From: an uncultured Faecalibacterium sp.
GTDB lineage: Bacteria > Bacillota > Clostridia > Oscillospirales > Ruminococcaceae
Reading direction: 5' to 3'
Length of the DNA stretch: 23,256 bases
NCBI GenBank assembly: GCA_934540955.1
Contig: CAKTCY010000036.1
Coordinates: 1 to 23,256 of the forward strand
Both the position numbers and the translations under genes were made by a program. Positions 20,420 to 23,256 of the stretch are shown here, piece by piece (the stretch's first letter is position 1; the number at the start of each line of letters is the position of its first letter). The notes under the pieces are model-generated. The model did not search any database, was not told the DNA's origin, and saw only the letters and a program-made list of their open reading frames with translations.

Positions 20420-20483
20420 GGACATTCGTCCACATCGAAAATTCTGCCGCAGCAGAGCACCAAAATACTTATGCATGGCAGAA
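20420..20483 (-). other. Upstream hairpins of the operon leader
   Basis: Before the attenuator domain the leader can form TTCTGCC/GGCAGAA (20442-20448 and 20477-20483, seen on the plus strand) and GGAC-GAAT-GTCC (20431-20420). Their role is unknown; they may be part of the same RNA. Confidence 0.4.
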
Positions 20484-20503
20484 CGCCCCTTTCGTTAAGA
20501 ACT

Positions 20504-20524
20504 AACCAACAAGGAAGGTTGGTT
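20504..20524. promoter_or_regulatory. 21-bp inverted repeat, candidate operator
   Basis: AACCAAC, 7 bases, GTTGGTT: perfect 7-bp half sites. It lies about 12-32 bases downstream of the predicted start of the minus operon and upstream of the divergent FadR-type regulator gene, which makes it a candidate binding site for that regulator, acting as a block. It could instead be the first hairpin of the leader RNA. Confidence 0.4.
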
Positions 20525-20542
20525 TGTAAATTCAATGGCCGC

Positions 20543-20571
20543 AGTATACCACACGCAAAAGGGTGTGTCAA
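20543..20571 (-). promoter_or_regulatory. Promoter of the DUF1847-ABC-dehydratase operon
   Basis: Minus strand: consensus -35 TTGACA (20571-20566), 17-base spacer, -10 TATACT (20548-20543). Start near 20536, so the leader is about 320 bases. The spacer contains CACAC/GTGTG (20550-20554 / 20563-20567), another possible operator. Confidence 0.75.
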
Positions 20572-20655
20572 CCCTTTTTTGCCGTTTTTTCCGGGCACGG
20601 CGCAGCCCCGCCCGCCCTGCGCCTTTGCAAAGGGGGCAGCCGCCTGCGCCGTTTA

Positions 20656-20684
20656 TTGACAAAACGCGCGCCGCATCGTATACT
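20656..20684 (+). promoter_or_regulatory. Promoter of the FadR/GntR regulator gene
   Basis: Consensus -35 TTGACA (20656-20661), 17-base spacer, -10 TATACT (20679-20684). GCATCG (20673-20678) and CGATGC (20698-20703) flank the -10 and start site symmetrically, a possible autoregulatory site. Confidence 0.75.
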
Positions 20685-20730
20685 TCAGAAAAAAGTGCGA
20701 TGCAAGCCGTAAGCGCAAAGGGGAACTGCT

Positions 20731-21474
20731 ATGAGTGAATTTTCACACCTGAAAAACAAACTGCTGGCCGAGCAGGTGGAGGACCAGATCTACCATTATA
20801 TTCTGGACGAGGCGCTGGAGCCGGGCGCAAAGCTGCCCAACGAGTTTGCACTGGGCGAAAGGTTCCGGGTGGGGCGCAGCACCATCCGCGAGGCGGTAAA
20901 GCTGCTGTCCAGCAAGGGCATCGTGGAGGTGCGGCAGGGCTCCGGCACCTATGTGGTGACCACGGTGAAGGGGCTTTCCGACCCGCTGAACCTGCGCAGC
21001 GTGCAGGACAAGAACGCACTGGCCTTTGATCTGGTAAACGTGCGTCTGCTGCTGGAGCCGGGCATTGCGGAGATGGCGGCGCAGAACGCCACCCCGGAGG
21101 ACATCGAGCGGCTGCGGCGGCTCTGCGAGCGGGTGGAGACCAAGATCCACGAGGGCGACCGCTACATCGAGGACGACATCGCCTTTCACACCTGCATCGC
21201 CGAGAGCAGCAAGAATCTGGTGGTGGGGCAGCTGATCCCGGTCATCGACACGGCGGTGATGATGTTCGTGAACGTCACCCACAAAAAGCTGATCGATGAG
21301 ACCATCATGACCCACCGCATGATCACCGAGGCCATTGCCAACCACGACCCCATCGGTGCAAAGGCTGCCATGGTGATGCACCTGAACTTCAACCGCAGCT
21401 ATATCAAAAAGGTCTACGATGGCGAGGACCCGGATGACGGCACCATCGGCATGGCGGCGTATGTCAATGGATAA
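20731..21474 (+). CDS. GntR-family transcriptional regulator, FadR subfamily (FCD domain)
   Basis: DNA-binding regulator of carboxylate or sugar-acid metabolism by family. 247 residues. The winged helix (about 10-80) has LPNEFALGERFRVGRSTIREAVKLLSSKGIV and the wing RQGSGTYV. The C-terminal FCD domain (about 90-235) keeps the probable metal/ligand set: Asp and His in DDIAFHTCIAE, His in MTHRMITEAI and His in MVMHLNFNRSY. AAAGGGGA precedes the start by about 7 bases. It is divergent from the transporter-dehydratase operon and upstream of an IlvD/Edd dehydratase, so both are its likely targets. Effector unknown, probably the acid sugar or its keto-deoxy product. Confidence 0.92.
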   Translation: MSEFSHLKNKLLAEQVEDQIYHYILDEALEPGAKLPNEFALGERFRVGRSTIREAVKLLSSKGIVEVRQGSGTYVVTTVKGLSDPLNLRSVQDKNALAFDLVNVRLLLEPGIAEMAAQNATPEDIERLRRLCERVETKIHEGDRYIEDDIAFHTCIAESSKNLVVGQLIPVIDTAVMMFVNVTHKKLIDETIMTHRMITEAIANHDPIGAKAAMVMHLNFNRSYIKKVYDGEDPDDGTIGMAAYVNG

Positions 21475-21488
21475 GAGAGATGATTAAA

Positions 21489-21536
21489 CCCTCTCAGTCA
21501 TCGCTGCGCGATGCCAGCTCCCCCGAAAGGGGGAGC
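21489..21536 (+). repeat. Two-hairpin repeat, copy 1
   Basis: CCCTCTCAG, then hairpin CATCGC-TGC-GCGATG, then GCTCCCCC-GAAA-GGGGGAGC. Shares ends and the second hairpin with copies 2 and 3, while the first hairpin differs in sequence but still pairs. Confidence 0.7.
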
Positions 21537-21542
21537 TTTTTT
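21517..21542 (+). terminator. Terminator of the FadR/GntR gene (inside repeat copy 1)
   Basis: GCTCCCCC (21517-21524), GAAA, GGGGGAGC (21529-21536), T6. A full intrinsic terminator 43 bases after the regulator's stop, formed by the repeat. Confidence 0.8.
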
Positions 21543-21619
21543 CGTGCCGACCGGAAGGCGTAAACGCTCCGCCGGGAAAGTTCCTGCTTGCTTTCAGCGT
21601 GCAGGGACGCTCCGCTGGG

Positions 21620-21665
21620 CCAGAGGCAGGGAGGGGTGTTCCGAGTCCCCCCTCCCTACCTCTGG
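21620..21665. repeat. Long hairpin inside the repeat element
   Basis: 17-base arms 21620-21636 and 21649-21665 pair with a single C-A mismatch around a 12-base loop. Confidence 0.6.
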
Positions 21666-21733
21666 ACTCCACCCACCCCGCAACGGGCCAAGGGCTACAC
21701 GCCCTTGACAATCCTAAAGAAGAAGTCGAAGCA

Positions 21734-21782
21734 CAAAAAAGCTAGCGCTGCGCCAGTCGGCGCTATCGCTTTAACGCTTTTT
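21734..21782. repeat. Nested palindrome with A-tract and T-tract ends
   Basis: AAAAAAGC on the left and GCTTTTTT on the right enclose TAGCGC ... GCGCTA. The layout resembles a bidirectional terminator but follows no gene; it is probably part of the repeat element. Coordinates are approximate by a few bases. Confidence 0.4.
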
Positions 21783-21800
21783 TCGCTTCTCCATTCATAG

Positions 21801-21839
21801 CCCCTCAGTCGCTACGCGACAGCTCCCCCAAGGGGGAGC
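21801..21839 (+). repeat. Two-hairpin repeat, copy 2
   Basis: CCCCTCAG, then GTCGC-TAC-GCGAC, then GCTCCCCC-AA-GGGGGAGC. No T-tract follows. Confidence 0.65.
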
Positions 21840-21898
21840 GGACACGCCCGGAAGCTTTCTCGTTATTCCTAACACTTTAGCAAAGAACGTAACGGCTT

Positions 21899-21941
21899 GG
21901 CTCCCCCTTCGGGGGAGCTGGCGCGGGAGCGCCTGAGAGGG
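21899..21941 (-). repeat. Two-hairpin repeat, copy 3 (inverted)
   Basis: Read on the minus strand: CCCTCTCAG, GGCGC-TCCC-GCGCC, then GCTCCCCC-GAA-GGGGGAGC. The inverse orientation gives the element its inverted ends. Confidence 0.65.
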
Positions 21942-22010
21942 TTCTTTCCAAAATCATCAGACGACTTTTTCTCCGTATTTTTGCCAAAAGCCGCTTTGAC
22001 GGGTGATTTT

Positions 22011-22025
22011 GGGCAAAATTTGCCC
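22011..22025. promoter_or_regulatory. 15-base palindrome upstream of the IlvD/Edd promoter
   Basis: GGGCAAA, A, TTTGCCC: perfect 7-bp half sites, about 70 bases before the -35 box. Candidate operator or activator site. Confidence 0.35.
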
Positions 22026-22093
22026 GGATTTGGGCAGTGTGCATGATGTATCCCAGAGTTTTTGCACAAAAAGTAGGACATACCCGTGACAAC

Positions 22094-22122
22094 TTGCAAA
22101 GAGACGTCTGCGGATTTACAAT
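22094..22122 (+). promoter_or_regulatory. Promoter of the IlvD/Edd-family gene
   Basis: -35 TTGCAA (22094-22099), 17-base spacer, -10 TACAAT (22117-22122). Confidence 0.6.
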
Positions 22123-22183
22123 AAAATCACAAAAGGTCCAACAGAAAAAGGACGAAAGCAAGCAGTATTTGGAGGTAATGAAT

Positions 22184-23256
22184 ATGGAGCTGCGTTCACA
22201 GGAAGTCCGCACATTAGCACCCGAGAATGACCCGCTGAAGATGGGTATGGGCTGGAAGGTCGAGGACCTTTCCAAGCCCCAGATCATGGTGGAAAGCACC
22301 TTCGGCGACAGCCACCCCGGCAGCGCCCATCTGGATCAGTTCGTCAAGGAGGCTGTGCAGGCGGTCAACGACAACGGCGGCAAGGCTGCCCGCTATTTTG
22401 CCACCGATATGTGCGACGGCATCGCACAGGGTCATGACGGCATCAACTACTCTCTGCCCCACCGCGATGCCATCGTGAATCTGGTGGAGGCACAGGCCAA
22501 TGCCAGCGTCTACGACGGCGGCGTGTTCATCGCCAGCTGCGACAAGTCCGTGCCCGCCATGCTGATGAGCATCGGCCGTTTGAAGGACATGAGCGCCATC
22601 GTGGTGACCGGCGGCGTCATGGAAGCCCACACCCTGCCCAAGGAGTATGTGGTCAACGACCCCGCCTGCGCCATCAACGAGCTGCTGACGCTGGAGCAGA
22701 TCGGCAAGTTCAACGCATGGGAAAAGACCGGCGTCATCCCCAACAGCCAGCTGGATTATTACAAGCACAACGCCTGCCCCAGCTGCGGCGCCTGCTCCTT
22801 TATGGGCACCGCCTCCACCATGCAGATCATGGCAGAAGCACTGGGCCTGATGCTGCCGGGCACCGCCCTGATGCCCGCCACCGCCCCGGAGCTGAAGCAG
22901 GCCGCCTACGATGCCGGCAAGCAGCTGATGGAGCTGGTCAGGAAGGGCATCACCGCCAAGGATATCGTGACCAAGAAGAGCTTTGAGAACGCCATCATGG
23001 TGCACGCCGCCATTTCCGGCTCCACCAACGCCACCATGCACCTGCCCGCCATCGCCCACGAGTTCGGCATCGAGATCGACGCCGACACCTTTGACCGGAT
23101 GCACCGCGGCGCACACTACCTGCTGAACATCCGTCCCTCCGGCGACTGGCCCGCACAGTACTTCTACTATGCAGGCGGCGTGCCCCGCGTGATGGAGGAG
23201 ATCAAGTCCATGCTGCATCTGGACGTGATGACCGTCACCGGCAAGACGCTGGGCGA
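22184..23256 (+). CDS. IlvD/Edd-family dehydratase, probably acting on a sugar acid; C-terminus cut off by window edge
   Basis: Fe-S dehydratase family that includes dihydroxy-acid, 6-phosphogluconate and aldonate dehydratases. 357 complete codons of an expected 550-650 are present. The three conserved cysteine motifs are visible: MCDGIAQGHDG (Cys77), ASCDKSVPA (Cys119, Lys121) and CPSCGACSFMGTA (Cys198, 201, 204). The spacing and segments such as MGMGW near the start, MVHAAISGSTN, HLPAIAHEFG and GGVPRVM...DVMTVTGKTL resemble YjhG/YagF-type xylonate dehydratases more than biosynthetic IlvD (compared from memory). GGAGG lies 8 bases before the ATG at 22184; the ATG two codons earlier is too close. 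With the regulator and the minus-strand operon it points to sugar-acid catabolism. Confidence 0.88.
   Translation, partial: MELRSQEVRTLAPENDPLKMGMGWKVEDLSKPQIMVESTFGDSHPGSAHLDQFVKEAVQAVNDNGGKAARYFATDMCDGIAQGHDGINYSLPHRDAIVNLVEAQANASVYDGGVFIASCDKSVPAMLMSIGRLKDMSAIVVTGGVMEAHTLPKEYVVNDPACAINELLTLEQIGKFNAWEKTGVIPNSQLDYYKHNACPSCGACSFMGTASTMQIMAEALGLMLPGTALMPATAPELKQAAYDAGKQLMELVRKGITAKDIVTKKSFENAIMVHAAISGSTNATMHLPAIAHEFGIEIDADTFDRMHRGAHYLLNIRPSGDWPAQYFYYAGGVPRVMEEIKSMLHLDVMTVTGKTLG

Larger units (their letters stand above)
21487..21943. repeat. ~457-bp palindrome-rich repeat element with 11-bp inverted ends
   Basis: AACCCTCTCAG at 21487-21497 is repeated inverted as CTGAGAGGGTT at 21933-21943. 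Between and including these ends are three copies of a small two-hairpin repeat (entries below), a large hairpin and an unusual T/A-flanked palindrome at 21734-21782. No supported gene lies inside; two short open frames are repeat-derived. No target-site duplication was found at the ends, so a MITE-like origin is possible but not shown. Small GC-rich repeats like these are, in my memory, frequent in Faecalibacterium-type genomes. Confidence 0.5.
21944..22183. other. Upstream region of the IlvD/Edd gene
   Basis: About 240 bases, no supported gene. It holds the 15-base palindrome and promoter listed separately and a leader of about 55 bases. Confidence 0.6.

Noticed and set aside
21511..21800. 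Short plus-strand open frames of 65 and 70 residues in the repeat element
   Set aside because: They read through hairpins and repeat arms, overlap each other in different frames and have no supported start.

Overview
The window looks like a chromosomal segment of a GC-rich, low-oxygen Firmicute of the Faecalibacterium / Oscillospiraceae type. This is inferred from strong AGGAGG-like ribosome sites, many TTGACA/TATAAT-type promoters with 17-bp spacers, GC-rich codon use with AT-rich intergenic DNA, lipoprotein-type binding proteins, and small GC-rich hairpin repeats. No database search was possible. Gene calls come from motif reading. Starts were chosen by ribosome site and family length, so several differ from the longest open frame.

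Layout. (1) 1-1421, minus: a truncated oligopeptide-type ABC binding lipoprotein with a structured leader. (2) 1854-2456, minus: a GNAT acetyltransferase, divergent from a prmA-rsmE operon (2688-4377, plus) of ribosomal protein and rRNA methyltransferases. (3) 4400-4905: a candidate type I toxin-antitoxin locus. It has a 39-residue hydrophobic peptide on the minus strand with a long structured leader and its own promoter, converging on a small plus-strand RNA. (4) 4941-7740, minus: a patatin-like phospholipase translationally coupled to a divergent PTS Enzyme I that lacks several catalytic residues. (5) 7920-9685, plus: a HAD hydrolase and a family 2 glycosyltransferase. (6) 9708-10733: two inverted copies of a structured ~115-nt element around a LytTR regulator whose receiver domain has lost its phosphorylation residues. 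(7) 10766-12565, minus: an Xaa-Pro aminopeptidase. (8) 12848-15620, plus: two CobW-type GTPases, one carrying a long His/Asp/Cys repeat domain and one fused to a YcgQ/DUF1980-like domain, plus a small acidic membrane-anchored protein; probably metal (zinc) handling. (9) 15699-20213, minus: a five-gene operon with a DUF1847 protein, an SsuABC-type ABC transporter and a galactonate-dehydratase-like enolase-superfamily enzyme. (10) 20731 to the right edge, plus: a FadR/GntR regulator, a ~457-bp palindrome-rich repeat element, and an IlvD/Edd-family dehydratase running off the window.

Region 9-10 reads as a sugar-acid uptake and dehydration locus. The minus operon begins with a ~320-nt leader that contains a complete attenuator layout: a perfect 11-bp helix encloses a multi-stem domain, and its 3' strand is also the 5' arm of an intrinsic terminator. 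It matches no riboswitch class I can recall. This leader, the paired structured elements around the LytTR gene, and the toxin-antitoxin candidate are the three parts most likely to be undescribed.
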